47,143 nt of DNA from a virus (IMGVR_UViG_3300030389_002283:1-47143); one strand, 5' to 3'; numbered from the stretch's first letter, positions 29,265 through 38,171 are shown. Made by a program: numbers and translations. Notes: a model not told the origin generated them from the letters alone.

Positions 29265-30945
29265 TATTATCCCAATAATCAGCTGCTGTCATTGGCTCGT
29301 AAGTCCTCGTTCTAAAATTATAAATAAATTTAGCTTCACCAATTTTGCCATACAAGTCTTGTTCTCTTATTTTTCTTGTTATAACTTTCGTTGTATTTTC
29401 TTCAAAATCTCGGTGAACTGTTAATACTGCATCAGCTTGATTATGCCAATGCGCTGCGCCTGATATGTCGTATGCCGAAGGTGGCAGATATCCACCTTTA
29501 TCTGTTTTTGGTAATTTTGTAGGGTGTGCAACTACCCAAAAGATTATGTCGTGTAATTTAGTAAATTTTTTACAAGTAGAAATAAAATCTCTTATGTGTT
29601 CATCTTCTCTGGCATTACCACTTCGTTTTGCATCAACCTCATTGTAAGGGTCAATAATCACACCATCTATCCCATATTTGAAACATGCAGATTTAGCAAC
29701 TTTAAGTATGTAATCAATATTAGGCACAGACTCTTTTGCCTCAATGAAATAAAAATGCTCATGCACGAATTTCAAACCATCTTTCAAATCTTCTTTGGTC
29801 ATTCGGTCATCTAAATTTTCATCAAAAGGTTTTTTACAAAACATTTGCAATAGTCTGCGGATATGCATCTGTGTTGAATGTTCTGGTGAGAATACAGCGA
29901 ATTTCCATTTATAGTTTTGTGCGAGGTTTATTAATATTTGGTCTAGGAAAAGTGATTTACCATGATTTGGAATACCAGTCACAACATGGAATGTGCCTTT
30001 TAATATTTTATAAATATCATCTAAACCTGTTAGGCCTACTTCGTATGGCTTTTCATATTTACCATCATAAAGTTCTTGTATTTGTGACCAATAATCATTA
30101 GCTGTATAAAGACCTTCTACTGGATAAGGCTCAGCATTTTCAATAATTTCTTTTAGCAGCGCATGGCCTTCTTTCACTAAAATATCATTTGCATCTTTAC
30201 AGCCCTCTGGCATTCTTACATACCAACATTTGTCCTTGCCAAATCTGTGCAAAAGTTCTTTATGCAAAGCTCTACCACTACTGTCATTGTCTGTGAATAA
30301 AATAATTTTCTTAGCACTTAAAGGGCAAAACTCTAGTGGCTTAAATCTAGCGTCTTTTTCATTGAACTTTGCCTCTTTGGGTGCGCCATTAGGTAGTGTA
30401 GTAGCATATGGGAAACCACATTCATACAAAGACAAAACGTCAATTTCTCCTTCAACAAAAATTACTGTTTCAGCATTTTCAACCCTTTCGTAGTTATAGA
30501 GTGTTGGCTTAGTATCTTTTTCTTGTTTGAATTTTTTATCAGCAGTCCGATATTTTATATTAGCTATGCCCTCTTTGTCGTAATATGGAAAAGCATACCA
30601 ACCACTGTCAAAAGAAATTTTGAAATCTTTACAAGTTTGTTCAGATATGCCTCGTTTACGAAAATACGTGCTTTGCTGAATATAATTTCTGTTCACATTT
30701 TCTGGTCTTTTATATTCAACTTTCTTTTTGTATGGCCTAAACACATTATAACTTTCTGTCCAATTGCCTTTGTAATCACAATGGTGGCACAACCATACTG
30801 CCGAATCATTTTTTATGGTTAGTGATAAAGGATTGTCAGACATTTTATGTGGTGGCTGACATTTTGGACATTTTAATTTCTGATTACCTATTTGCGTATT
30901 GAAGTTTTTGATACCTTCTTCTAAAAGTTTAGTTTGTAAATCCAT
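29239..30945 (-). CDS. Primase-helicase (T7 gp4-like, TOPRIM plus DnaB-type)
   Basis: A 568-residue protein. Residues ~20-60 hold a zinc ribbon (L-K-C-P-K-C and WLCHHCDYKGN). Residues ~130-230 hold a TOPRIM domain (VIFVEGEIDVLSLYECGF with the Glu, then KKIILFTDNDSSGRALHKEL with D-x-D). The C-terminal half is a DnaB/T7-type helicase: Walker A FHVVTGIPNHGKSLFLDQIL, GIDGVIIDPYNEVD as Walker B, and DISGAAHWHNQADAVLTVHR near the end. It would unwind DNA and prime lagging-strand synthesis. No phage DNA polymerase is seen, so it must serve host polymerase. Confidence 0.93.
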   Translation of the reverse strand: MDLQTKLLEEGIKNFNTQIGNQKLKCPKCQPPHKMSDNPLSLTIKNDSAVWLCHHCDYKGNWTESYNVFRPYKKKVEYKRPENVNRNYIQQSTYFRKRGISEQTCKDFKISFDSGWYAFPYYDKEGIANIKYRTADKKFKQEKDTKPTLYNYERVENAETVIFVEGEIDVLSLYECGFPYATTLPNGAPKEAKFNEKDARFKPLEFCPLSAKKIILFTDNDSSGRALHKELLHRFGKDKCWYVRMPEGCKDANDILVKEGHALLKEIIENAEPYPVEGLYTANDYWSQIQELYDGKYEKPYEVGLTGLDDIYKILKGTFHVVTGIPNHGKSLFLDQILINLAQNYKWKFAVFSPEHSTQMHIRRLLQMFCKKPFDENLDDRMTKEDLKDGLKFVHEHFYFIEAKESVPNIDYILKVAKSACFKYGIDGVIIDPYNEVDAKRSGNAREDEHIRDFISTCKKFTKLHDIIFWVVAHPTKLPKTDKGGYLPPSAYDISGAAHWHNQADAVLTVHRDFEENTTKVITRKIREQDLYGKIGEAKFIYNFRTRTYEPMTAADYWDNINFGEKMK

Positions 30946-30947
30946 AA

Positions 30948-31577
30948 TTATCCTGCAAGTGTGTTTAAATTATTTTTATTTTTAGATACTTTTATTTCTA
31001 AATAATCCAAATAACGTCTTTGATTTAACCATGTAGAAGCATGAGGAATGAAATATTCCTCAGTATTTTCTTTTTCACAAATCAATGCAAAATTACGACA
31101 AGCTGACCACAATTTAATAAATTCTTCCACTTTCAAAGATTTTTTAAAACTTAATGCAGCTTTATATTTTCCAATTTTTCTTGGATAGCTTTCCCAAAAT
31201 TTATTGAAATCATCACTATATAAAGTTTTAGTATCTTCTTTAGTATTAACAGGCTCTTTGACCCTCTCACTCAGGTCTTTTGCAACCCTAGTGGTGTCAG
31301 AGCTTGTTGGAAGTAAAAGCGTATATTTATTAGACGTGTAAGAGCCACGTGAGTCTTTTCTATGTTCAATTGACAGAAATCCTTTTTCATGGAATTCTTT
31401 AATTGTTCTCTGGACACCTTTTGTGTCTTTCAGTCCTACTTTATCTGCTATGTGTCTGTGTGATGGATAACATTGTTTGTTTTCATCAGCATAATTGCAC
31501 AATAACAGCAATATCAGTTTTTTCGTTGGTGTCAGGCCTTCTGTATTCCAACCTGCATTTAACATTTCAATACTCAT
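30948..31577 (-). CDS. Replication protein O-like (winged-helix DNA-binding)
   Basis: A 209-residue protein from ATG 31577, which has AGGAGG six bases before it; a longer start at 31643 would put this site inside the gene. The N-terminal ~90 residues are a winged helix: TPTKKLILLLLCNYADENKQ, CYPSHRHIADKVGLKDTKGV, QRTIKEFHEKGFLSIEHRKD. The C-terminus has FNKFWESYPRKIGKYKAALS, typical of phage replication O-like or helicase-loader proteins, and YFIPHASTWLNQRRYLDYLE. It probably recognises the origin and loads the helicase encoded next. A hairpin lies in its leader and a palindrome in its coding sequence. Confidence 0.85.
   Translation of the reverse strand: MSIEMLNAGWNTEGLTPTKKLILLLLCNYADENKQCYPSHRHIADKVGLKDTKGVQRTIKEFHEKGFLSIEHRKDSRGSYTSNKYTLLLPTSSDTTRVAKDLSERVKEPVNTKEDTKTLYSDDFNKFWESYPRKIGKYKAALSFKKSLKVEEFIKLWSACRNFALICEKENTEEYFIPHASTWLNQRRYLDYLEIKVSKNKNNLNTLAG
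31043..31061. repeat. Palindrome GAGGAAT-N5-ATTCCTC inside the O-like gene
   Basis: Perfect seven-base arms around a five-base centre. The spacing matches the candidate operators but the arms are in the opposite order (GGAAT then ATTCC). In lambda the origin lies inside the O gene, so an origin or regulator role is possible; coding coincidence is not excluded. Confidence 0.35.
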
Positions 31578-31592
31578 TTGAGTCCTCCTAGA

Positions 31593-31623
31593 TGGTAGTT
31601 TTTTAATCCCGAAGTAACTACCA
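31593..31623 (-). promoter_or_regulatory. Leader hairpin before O-like gene
   Basis: TGGTAGTT and AACTACCA (31593-31600 and 31616-31623) form an 8-bp perfect stem with a 15-base loop, just upstream of the AGGAGG site of the O-like gene. It could regulate translation or form part of an origin. Confidence 0.5.
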
Positions 31624-31730
31624 AACTCCTCCAACAGCAACATGATTATCGGTTTTTATAGTGTCTGTCAGCACTAATACTTACGCTTTTAGAGTCGTCC
31701 AACAGTCAGTATCAATACAGTTGGGAAGAC

Positions 31731-32366
31731 TTAGTCGTTTGTGAATCTCTTAGAATCATACCTCTTTTTGTAAATGTTTATTTTTTTATCTACTTCTTTT
31801 AAAGAAGTCCTAATTCTTTTAAGATTAGTAATATATTTTTTCTCTTTAACTAGCAGACTTTCTTTTCTTTTGGTCAGCTTTTTAAAGTTAGCAGCGACAA
31901 TATCTTTTTTAGGCTTTTCTCTCTCAATGGCATCTTCAAGTCTTGATTTAGCAATATAGCCACCTTCAAAAATCATCTTTGTAATACGCCACTCTATTGT
32001 TGCATGGTTTGCATTGTGAGGTTGTTCTCCTGTGGAACACCTACATTTGTAATAGTGAATACAATGACCTAAATCATGAGCTAAATCAGACCAACCCTTT
32101 GAAGTATTAATCCAAACATTTATGTCGTTATACGCTTTAGAGTAAACTGTGTATCTGTTGCCAGAAGTTTCTTTTTCAAAAATTAATTTGCCTTTAAATT
32201 TTGGGTACTCTTGCCTAAATGCTTTTCGCCAAACTTGTTTAGCAATTTTGTAGTTTACTTTCTCTGCAACCTCTCTACGACTTGCAAACCTTATGGGAAA
32301 CCCTTCGGATTCCCATAAAGTATTAATCTTGTTATACCAATTAAGAGATTCTCTACTACTACGCAT
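31731..32366 (-). CDS. Hypothetical protein with H-D-L-G-H-x-x-H motif
   Basis: A 211-residue basic protein. The middle has GWSDLAHDLGHCIHYYKC with three spaced His, reminiscent of metal-binding HxxxH motifs of zinc peptidases, and HATIEWRITKMIFEGGYI shortly after. The C-terminal ~65 residues are a Lys-rich coiled coil (KKLTKRKESLLVKEKKYI). Most of the N-terminal part is unrecognised. Possibly an early metalloprotease-like factor, not proven. Overlaps the zinc-ribbon gene by eight bases. Confidence 0.65.
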   Translation of the reverse strand: MRSSRESLNWYNKINTLWESEGFPIRFASRREVAEKVNYKIAKQVWRKAFRQEYPKFKGKLIFEKETSGNRYTVYSKAYNDINVWINTSKGWSDLAHDLGHCIHYYKCRCSTGEQPHNANHATIEWRITKMIFEGGYIAKSRLEDAIEREKPKKDIVAANFKKLTKRKESLLVKEKKYITNLKRIRTSLKEVDKKINIYKKRYDSKRFTND

Positions 32367-32634
32367 CAGCTTCTCTCCTTGCTAAAATCCTATCATCTGC
32401 ATCTGCGTCACGATTGTTTTGTATGTAGTCAATCCAATCTTTGACCTCTTGTAATTCGCACATTGTCAAGCCACGACATTTTTTCATTACAAGGTTTTTG
32501 CCATCAAGCACCCAATCAGAGTCGTAACCACATTTTTCGCACGTTGTCCTGATGCCTTCGCTGCTATCCCAGTAATAGTCAGCTTTCATGTTTCCACACA
32601 TAGGACAAGTAGTTGCTTCGTGATAACCAGACAT
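32359..32634 (-). CDS. Zinc-ribbon protein
   Basis: A 91-residue protein with two CxxC knuckles, TTCPMCGNMKADYYW and RTTCEKCGYDSDWV, about 20 residues apart: a rubredoxin-like zinc ribbon. The rest is acidic (LQEVKDWIDYIQNNRDADAD). Such small phage proteins resemble zinc-ribbon transcription or replication accessories; the exact role is unknown. It abuts its upstream neighbour in TAATG. Confidence 0.75.
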   Translation of the reverse strand: MSGYHEATTCPMCGNMKADYYWDSSEGIRTTCEKCGYDSDWVLDGKNLVMKKCRGLTMCELQEVKDWIDYIQNNRDADADDRILARREADA

Positions 32635-33194
32635 TACTCACCTCCCTTTATTTGCACATAGTTAGGCAGAGGAACAACATTGTCGTCTTTTTCTCTCTTA
32701 TCCCAGTAAGCCTTGTAATGCTCAACAGTACCATCTTTTCTGTATATGGTCTTGTAGTGAACACGCTTTTTATAACATGAACTTCTGACTTCTTTTACAA
32801 CAGGCGACTTTTTAAGGTCAGCAGCAGTAGTAATTTTTCCATCATCATACCAACCACCAATGTAGCTTTTGACTTCTTGCTTCGTAGCAAACTCACAAAA
32901 TGGAGCAACCAAATTTTCAAAAACATGGTCTGCTGTCATACTGCCTTGCCAGTCAGAATTGAAACCAACATAAATTGAATATTGGTCATCTTCTTTTAGG
33001 AACTCAATCTGAAAGTCTTTTTGCGCTCTCATATAATTGTTGTCACTTTGAAACCAATATATATCAGCGTAATACGAGTTACGAACAGCAGCGCCAAGAT
33101 TGTTATTATTCTTTAACAACTGCTTCACGTCATTAAGGGTCAAATCAGCATTAGTTCTGATTCTTACGATATTTTTTCTTTTTATACTTGTCAT
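32634..33194 (-). CDS. Hypothetical early protein
   Basis: A 186-residue protein from ATG 33194 with GGAG about six bases upstream; an in-frame longer start lies in the leader. The N-terminus is basic (SIKRKNIVRIRTNADLTLND), with VKQLLKNNNNLGAAVRNSYY, then WFQSDNNYMRAQKDFQIEFL and a W-x-G-S segment, and a C-terminus with DGTVEHYKAYWDKREKDDN. No family recognised. First gene of the upper leftward early block, so expressed early. Confidence 0.7.
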   Translation of the reverse strand: MTSIKRKNIVRIRTNADLTLNDVKQLLKNNNNLGAAVRNSYYADIYWFQSDNNYMRAQKDFQIEFLKEDDQYSIYVGFNSDWQGSMTADHVFENLVAPFCEFATKQEVKSYIGGWYDDGKITTAADLKKSPVVKEVRSSCYKKRVHYKTIYRKDGTVEHYKAYWDKREKDDNVVPLPNYVQIKGGE

Positions 33195-33260
33195 TTTTTC
33201 TCCAATCAAAAAAGTCAATTTCATTAGTATCTTCTTATAAAAATAATAAAAAGGCAAATA
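33195..33260 (-). promoter_or_regulatory. Early leftward promoter and leader
   Basis: On the minus strand: TTTGCCTTTTT (-35-like), an A/T-rich spacer, GAAGATACTAATGAAATTGA, then GATTGGAG before ATG 33194. It matches the leader at 21359-21421 nearly base for base in the TACTAATGAAATTGAC element. Confidence 0.55.
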
Positions 33261-33264
33261 AATA

Positions 33265-33279
33265 AACCCTAAAAGGAAT
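33265..33279. promoter_or_regulatory. Degenerate operator AACCC-TAAAA-GGAAT
   Basis: The right arm is exact; the left arm matches three of five bases of ATTCC. It occupies the same position upstream of the leftward promoter as the perfect palindrome at 21422. It lies between divergent leftward early and rightward late genes. Confidence 0.4.
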
Positions 33280-33296
33280 AATATGTGCTAACATTC

Positions 33297-33324
33297 TTGA
33301 AAGGCCTGTTGTTTACAATATTTT
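33297..33324 (+). promoter_or_regulatory. Sigma70-like promoter for the terminase/late genes
   Basis: TTGAAA (33297-33302), 16 bases, TATTTT (33319-33324) point to the terminase gene, whose leader has GGGAATAA before the ATG. It could start the long rightward late transcript. Confidence 0.45.
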
Positions 33325-33358
33325 ATGCTTAAAATAAATGGACAAAAAGTGGGAATAA

Positions 33359-33922
33359 ATGAACAAAAAAACACACTTAGTAAAAAAAATTACAGCAAAG
33401 ACTAAAAACCAGATACGTGAAAATTTTATTTATGGCATAGAAAATGATGGAGTGCGTGAGTTCCCTACGCTTGATGCATTAATAAAAAAACACAAAGTAG
33501 CCAAATCTACACTTTACAGATTAGCGCAGTCAGAAAATTGGAAGTTTCAAAGGGAACAACACCAAGTCAAATTTGAAAAAGAAATTGAGAAAAAAAGATT
33601 AGAGCGTAGAGTTGAGGAGTCAATAAACTTTGACAATAGCTCAATAAATTTAGCAAAAGGTATTTACAGCACAATAGCAAAAATGCTTTCAGAAAATACC
33701 AATAGAATAAATCAGGGCAAACTAGGAATGCCCTCAAACCAGTTGCGTTCTTTAGTAAGTGCTGCTGCGACTGCACAAAGAATTGCAAAATTAGCATTAG
33801 GTGAATCTACGGAGAATATAAATGCCAACGTCAAAGACGACGATGCCTTCAGAGAAGCTATGGACATATTGGACGAATATGCAAGAGCGAAGTCAAGAGG
33901 CAACGACAATACTCTACAGTAA
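33359..33922 (+). CDS. Terminase small subunit
   Basis: A 187-residue protein with an N-terminal helix-turn-helix (FPTLDALIKKHKVAKSTLYR followed by LAQSENWKFQREQ), then a charged coiled-coil helix (EKEIEKKRLERRVEESIN), a central LRSLVSAAATAQRIAKLALG and an acidic C-terminus. It should recognise the packaging site and regulate the large subunit. Its 3' end overlaps terL by 101 bases, unusual but common in terminase pairs. Confidence 0.85.
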   Translation: MNKKTHLVKKITAKTKNQIRENFIYGIENDGVREFPTLDALIKKHKVAKSTLYRLAQSENWKFQREQHQVKFEKEIEKKRLERRVEESINFDNSSINLAKGIYSTIAKMLSENTNRINQGKLGMPSNQLRSLVSAAATAQRIAKLALGESTENINANVKDDDAFREAMDILDEYARAKSRGNDNTLQ

Positions 33923-35129
33923 ATGGTTAGGCCAAGCTCGGCAAAAACAGTTAGCGCCAACAGAAGATTTTTTTATATGGCTTATCCTTGCAGGCAGAGG
34001 TTGGGGAAAAACAAGAACTGGCGCACAAGATATTGCGCTGTATGCACTAAGAAATTCTAATGTTAATTGTGCAGTAGTTGCACCAACACATGGAGATTTA
34101 AGGAGAGTTTGTTTCGGTGGACCAAGTGGCCTTATGTCTATAATCCCACAAGAATGTTTAGATACGAAACAGCAGAAAGGTTACTCAAGCTCTTTGAATG
34201 AAATAAGATTATACAATGGGTCAAAGATAATCGGTTTTGCAGCACAAGAGCCAGATAGATTGCGTGGACCACAGTTCCATAGGGCTTGGTGTGACGAGTT
34301 AGCTGTTTGGCGTTATCCTGAGGCATTTGACCAACTAATGTTTGGATTAAGATTAGGTAACAAACCACAATGCATAATTACAACAACACCAAAACCAACC
34401 AAAATAATAAAAGAGCTAATTGAAAGAAAAGACTGTATAACATACAAAGGCTCAACATTTGAGAACGAAGGTAATCTTGCTGACTCAGCACTAAGTATGC
34501 TCAAAGAAAAATACGAAGGCACAAGTTTAGGACGTCAGGAACTTTTTGCTGAAATTGTAGATGATATTGAGGGTGCATTGTGGAATGTTTCTATGATTGA
34601 CGAGCAACGCTTGAAGAAAGATACTGACATTGAATTAATACAAATAATTGTTGCCATTGACCCTGCTGTGACAGCAAATGAGAATAGTGACGAAACAGGC
34701 ATAATTGTAGTAGGCAAAGATGCTAGTGGCCATTTTTATGTGCTTGAAGATTTATCAGGCAGACATTCTGCAGATAAATGGTGTAGAATTGCAATAAAGG
34801 CGTTTTATGAATGGAACGCTGATAGAATTGTTGCAGAGGTCAATAATGGTGGTGACTTGGTAGAAAGATTACTAAGAAATGTAGAAGCCAATATTCCCTA
34901 TCGCTCAGTTAGAGCAACAAGAGGAAAGCTGACGAGGGCAGAGCCAATATCAGCATTGTATGAGCAGAAGCGTGTGCATCATATCGGTTATTACGAAGAA
35001 TTAGAGGCGCAGATGTGCAGTTATACAGGTTTATCAAGTCAAGCAAGTCCAGATAGGTTGGACGCTTTAGTTTGGGGTTTATTTGAATTATCTAAATCTC
35101 ATGGTAATGTTAATTGGAGAATAAGCTAA
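33822..35129 (+). CDS. terL: Terminase large subunit
   Basis: A 435-residue packaging motor. The ATPase has Walker A ILAGRGWGKTRTGAQD and Walker B AWCDELAVW, the C-motif TTTPKPTK, and the RNase-H-like nuclease with IVAIDPAVTANENSDETGII, RIVAEVNNGGDLVERLL and DRLDALVWGLFEL carrying the acidic residues. This is the terminase_6/GTA-like group. ATG 33822 has GGAG upstream; later ATGs at 33846 and 33882 are possible but have poor ribosome sites. The TAA overlaps the portal ATG. Confidence 0.95.
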   Translation: MPTSKTTMPSEKLWTYWTNMQERSQEATTILYSKWLGQARQKQLAPTEDFFIWLILAGRGWGKTRTGAQDIALYALRNSNVNCAVVAPTHGDLRRVCFGGPSGLMSIIPQECLDTKQQKGYSSSLNEIRLYNGSKIIGFAAQEPDRLRGPQFHRAWCDELAVWRYPEAFDQLMFGLRLGNKPQCIITTTPKPTKIIKELIERKDCITYKGSTFENEGNLADSALSMLKEKYEGTSLGRQELFAEIVDDIEGALWNVSMIDEQRLKKDTDIELIQIIVAIDPAVTANENSDETGIIVVGKDASGHFYVLEDLSGRHSADKWCRIAIKAFYEWNADRIVAEVNNGGDLVERLLRNVEANIPYRSVRATRGKLTRAEPISALYEQKRVHHIGYYEELEAQMCSYTGLSSQASPDRLDALVWGLFELSKSHGNVNWRIS

Positions 35130-37366
35130 TGGCAGAGAAAAAAAATTTCTTTCAACGACTGTTTAACTTTGGCGCAAAAGAAAATAAACAGGCTAGTAAC
35201 ATGATGGGTTATTTTGGCGTAAAACCCATGAATAGACAGTATAAATATCAAGACGTAGCTAAAGAAGGTTACATGGAAAATGCAATTGTTTATAGATGTG
35301 TAAACGAAATTGCAAAAGGTGCATCAGCAGTTCCATATATGATAAAAGTGGGTGATGAAATTGTTGAAGAAACAGCTGTTCATACATTATTAGATAGACC
35401 AAACCCTTTACAATCTTACTCAGAGTTTTTTAATTCTTTGTTTAGTTATTTACTGCTCTCAGGAAATGCTTACATTTTAAGAGTTGGACCAGAAAATCAA
35501 CCACCACAAGAATTACACTTATTGAGGCCAGACAGAATAGTTATCAAAGGTGGCGATAAATACATACCAGAGCGTTATGAATATATGATTAATGGTAGAG
35601 TTCAAGAAGTTTATGAGGTTGACCAAGAAAATGGTGCAAGTGAGTTGAAACACATAAAACTTTGGAATCCATTAGACGATTATTATGGATGCTCACCGAT
35701 TGGCGCAGCTGCAGTAGAAATAGACCAACACAACCTCGCTAGTAAACACAATGTAAATCTTTTAAATAATGGTGCAAGACCAAGTGGCGCTGTAGTATTT
35801 AAACCAAAAGATGATGCAGGATATTCTGTAAATCTTACAGAGTCACAAAGACAACAACTACTTACAGATTTAAATAATAGGTTTTCAGGAACCAGTAATG
35901 CAGGTCGGCCTCTACTCTTAGAAGGTGACTTTGACTGGAAAGAGATGGGACTGAGTCCCAAAGACATGGATTTTATAAATTTAAAACACATGAGCGCAAC
36001 AGATATTGCTTTATGTTTCGGTGTTCCGTCCCAACTTGTTGGCGTTCCAGATAGTCAAACTTACTCAAATGTAGCAGAAGCAAGACTCGCACTTTATGAA
36101 GAAACAATAATTCCACATTTAAGAAAGATACAATCTGATTTGAATGAGTGGTTGTTACCAATGTTTGCAGACAATCTTAAATTTGAATACAACATTGATG
36201 AAATACCTGCAATAACAGAAAGAAGAAGAATGATATATGAGAATGTCACATCAGCAGTACGTGAAGGCATAATAACTCGGAATGAGGCTAGAGAAAGATT
36301 AGGCCTATCTCCAATGGATGGTGGAAATGAACTATACATATCAGCAAACCTTTTTCCATTGGGTGGTGGCGAAGTTCCTGCACCAACAACAAATGAAGAA
36401 GATGGCAAAGAGTATGAGGATGCGCTAGAGCATTTGCTTGATGACGAAGGTAAATCTATAAAAAAAAGAATTGAAAAACTTGAAGAAGTAGCACACACAC
36501 CAAAAGGCTTGAAGGATATGGAAGGTTATGCTGAATTGGTAGATAAACTAGAGCAAAAAAAAACTAACTTTCCAAAAAGAGGAGAGGACAAAAAAATATC
36601 ACTAAGAAATAGCAATTATCCACAGTTTGATTACACCTTCGCCAAAAATGTCAAGGAAGTAGGAGTCGGCAAACAAATATGGAAAGCAGGAGGCAACATT
36701 AGAGGTAATGAGGCGTTTATGTTATGGGGTAGAGCAAAAAGAGGTGATGAAACACCTGCAATATTAGACTGGATAAAAGAAAGAGAGGCTTGGGCTGCAA
36801 GGCATAGTGTTAATGATGGCAACCAATTTGTAAGTGGTAAAACTGAGCCAAACTTATCAAATGTAGGTGGTGTTGTTGCTTTAATGAAGTGGGGTGTTAT
36901 AAACCCAAAACTTGGTATTCAAGGCATGAAAGATGTAATCCTTGAACTAATTAAAAAATTAGAGGGCAGAAAAGACCCTGATGACAAAGACTTTGCAGAC
37001 GAATATTGGAAACTAATGATTGATGAGTCAGACGTGATTGAAACAGATTTATCATTACAGGAAGAAAAACAAGTTTCCGAAAAAGTCAAAAAAGCACTAA
37101 AGAAAAAGGTTGATGACCACAATGAAAAGTATGGTGACAATCCAAAAAAAAGGGCAACACTAAGAATGCTGACAGCAGTTTTCAGACGTGGAGTGGGTGC
37201 ATTCAATACCAATCCTAGCTCAGTAAGGCCAAGAGTGACTGGCGCTGACCAGTGGGCATATGCCAGAACGAATTCTTTTTTGAGTGCATTGAGAACAGGC
37301 AGATTTCAAGGTGGCAGACATGACACAGATTTATTCCCAAAAGGACACCCACTATCATCTAAATAG
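35129..37366 (+). CDS. Portal protein with long C-terminal extension
   Basis: A 745-residue protein from ATG 35129, overlapping the terL stop. Residues ~1-410 are an HK97-type portal: ENAIVYRCVNEIAKGASAVP, DRPNPLQSYSEFFNSLFSYL, LLNNGARPSGAV, FGVPSQLVGVPDSQTYSNVAE, and ERLGLSPMDGGNELYI. Residues ~420-745 are extra: a module around NYPQFDYTFAKNVKEVG and GGNIRGNEAFMLWGRAKRGD, then NLSNVGGVVALMKWGV, and a C-terminal module KVDDHNEKYGDNPKKRATLR with SVRPRVTGADQWAYARTNSF and a GxHDTDLFPKGHP-like end. These two modules look like separate phage domains I know from other structural proteins, so this is probably a fusion. Portal proteins are usually 400-500 residues. Confidence 0.9.
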   Translation: MAEKKNFFQRLFNFGAKENKQASNMMGYFGVKPMNRQYKYQDVAKEGYMENAIVYRCVNEIAKGASAVPYMIKVGDEIVEETAVHTLLDRPNPLQSYSEFFNSLFSYLLLSGNAYILRVGPENQPPQELHLLRPDRIVIKGGDKYIPERYEYMINGRVQEVYEVDQENGASELKHIKLWNPLDDYYGCSPIGAAAVEIDQHNLASKHNVNLLNNGARPSGAVVFKPKDDAGYSVNLTESQRQQLLTDLNNRFSGTSNAGRPLLLEGDFDWKEMGLSPKDMDFINLKHMSATDIALCFGVPSQLVGVPDSQTYSNVAEARLALYEETIIPHLRKIQSDLNEWLLPMFADNLKFEYNIDEIPAITERRRMIYENVTSAVREGIITRNEARERLGLSPMDGGNELYISANLFPLGGGEVPAPTTNEEDGKEYEDALEHLLDDEGKSIKKRIEKLEEVAHTPKGLKDMEGYAELVDKLEQKKTNFPKRGEDKKISLRNSNYPQFDYTFAKNVKEVGVGKQIWKAGGNIRGNEAFMLWGRAKRGDETPAILDWIKEREAWAARHSVNDGNQFVSGKTEPNLSNVGGVVALMKWGVINPKLGIQGMKDVILELIKKLEGRKDPDDKDFADEYWKLMIDESDVIETDLSLQEEKQVSEKVKKALKKKVDDHNEKYGDNPKKRATLRMLTAVFRRGVGAFNTNPSSVRPRVTGADQWAYARTNSFLSALRTGRFQGGRHDTDLFPKGHPLSSK

Positions 37367-38171
37367 AAAAAGATATCGGCAGCGTAGATTTAATGCTCGG
37401 TATGAGATACGACACCAATTAAGACTGCGTAATAATTTGGAAAAAATGTTTTATAGAGATTTGTTGAGAGTCTTTAACAAAAACGCAGACAAAGTAGCAG
37501 TTGAGATGGGTATGGGTTTGGATTACTCGCCTGATGCGAATGCAAGACTACTTGGCTTCCAATTACTTGAGATTATTGATAAAAACTTAAGAAGGATTTT
37601 TGAAAACATAATCAAATACAACATAACACTTTATGACCCAGATAAAAAAGATTTAGAGTTTACAAGTCATGGTAGCGAAATCACGTTTGAAATTCTTTAC
37701 AGAGAATATTTAGCAGACCGAACTTTTATTTTTGAAACACTAACATTAAACCAATCAAATGCAATACTGAAAATAATCAGGCAGTTGAGAGGGCAAAACC
37801 TAGCTTTACAAGATATTGAAAAAGGAATAAAACAGGCTATAAAGGGTTTTAGTCCAATGAGGGCAGCACGTATTGCAAGGACAGAAACACATAGCGCTGC
37901 TTCACATGCATCACATTTTTATAACAAAAAGATTAGCGACCAATTAGGGCAAAGACTATTAAAAAGGTGGGTATCAGTGGGAGATGCAAGAACTAGGGAT
38001 AGTCATGCAAGAGCAAATGGACAAGTAAGACCTATGGACGAAGATTTTCAAATTAATGGCACACCAATGTCTTTTCCAAGTGACCCAAAGGGTGGAGCAA
38101 GAAATGTAATAAATTGTAGGTGTGTAGTTGTTTATGTTGATGAGGAAGATTTAGGTTTGATTAAGCAGTGA
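37320..38171 (+). CDS. MuF/SPP1 gp7-like minor head protein
   Basis: From ATG 37320 (AAGGTGG six bases before; GTG 37311 possible) the protein is 283 residues and overlaps the portal by 47 bases. The C-terminal half has the MuF signature: AARIARTETHSAASHASHFY, KRWVSVGDARTRDSHARANG, and GGARNVINCRCVVVYV. N-terminal ~150 residues are helical and basic. These proteins are packaged with the portal and enter the head early. Order portal-MuF-protease-capsid is standard. Confidence 0.9.
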   Translation: MTQIYSQKDTHYHLNRKRYRQRRFNARYEIRHQLRLRNNLEKMFYRDLLRVFNKNADKVAVEMGMGLDYSPDANARLLGFQLLEIIDKNLRRIFENIIKYNITLYDPDKKDLEFTSHGSEITFEILYREYLADRTFIFETLTLNQSNAILKIIRQLRGQNLALQDIEKGIKQAIKGFSPMRAARIARTETHSAASHASHFYNKKISDQLGQRLLKRWVSVGDARTRDSHARANGQVRPMDEDFQINGTPMSFPSDPKGGARNVINCRCVVVYVDEEDLGLIKQ

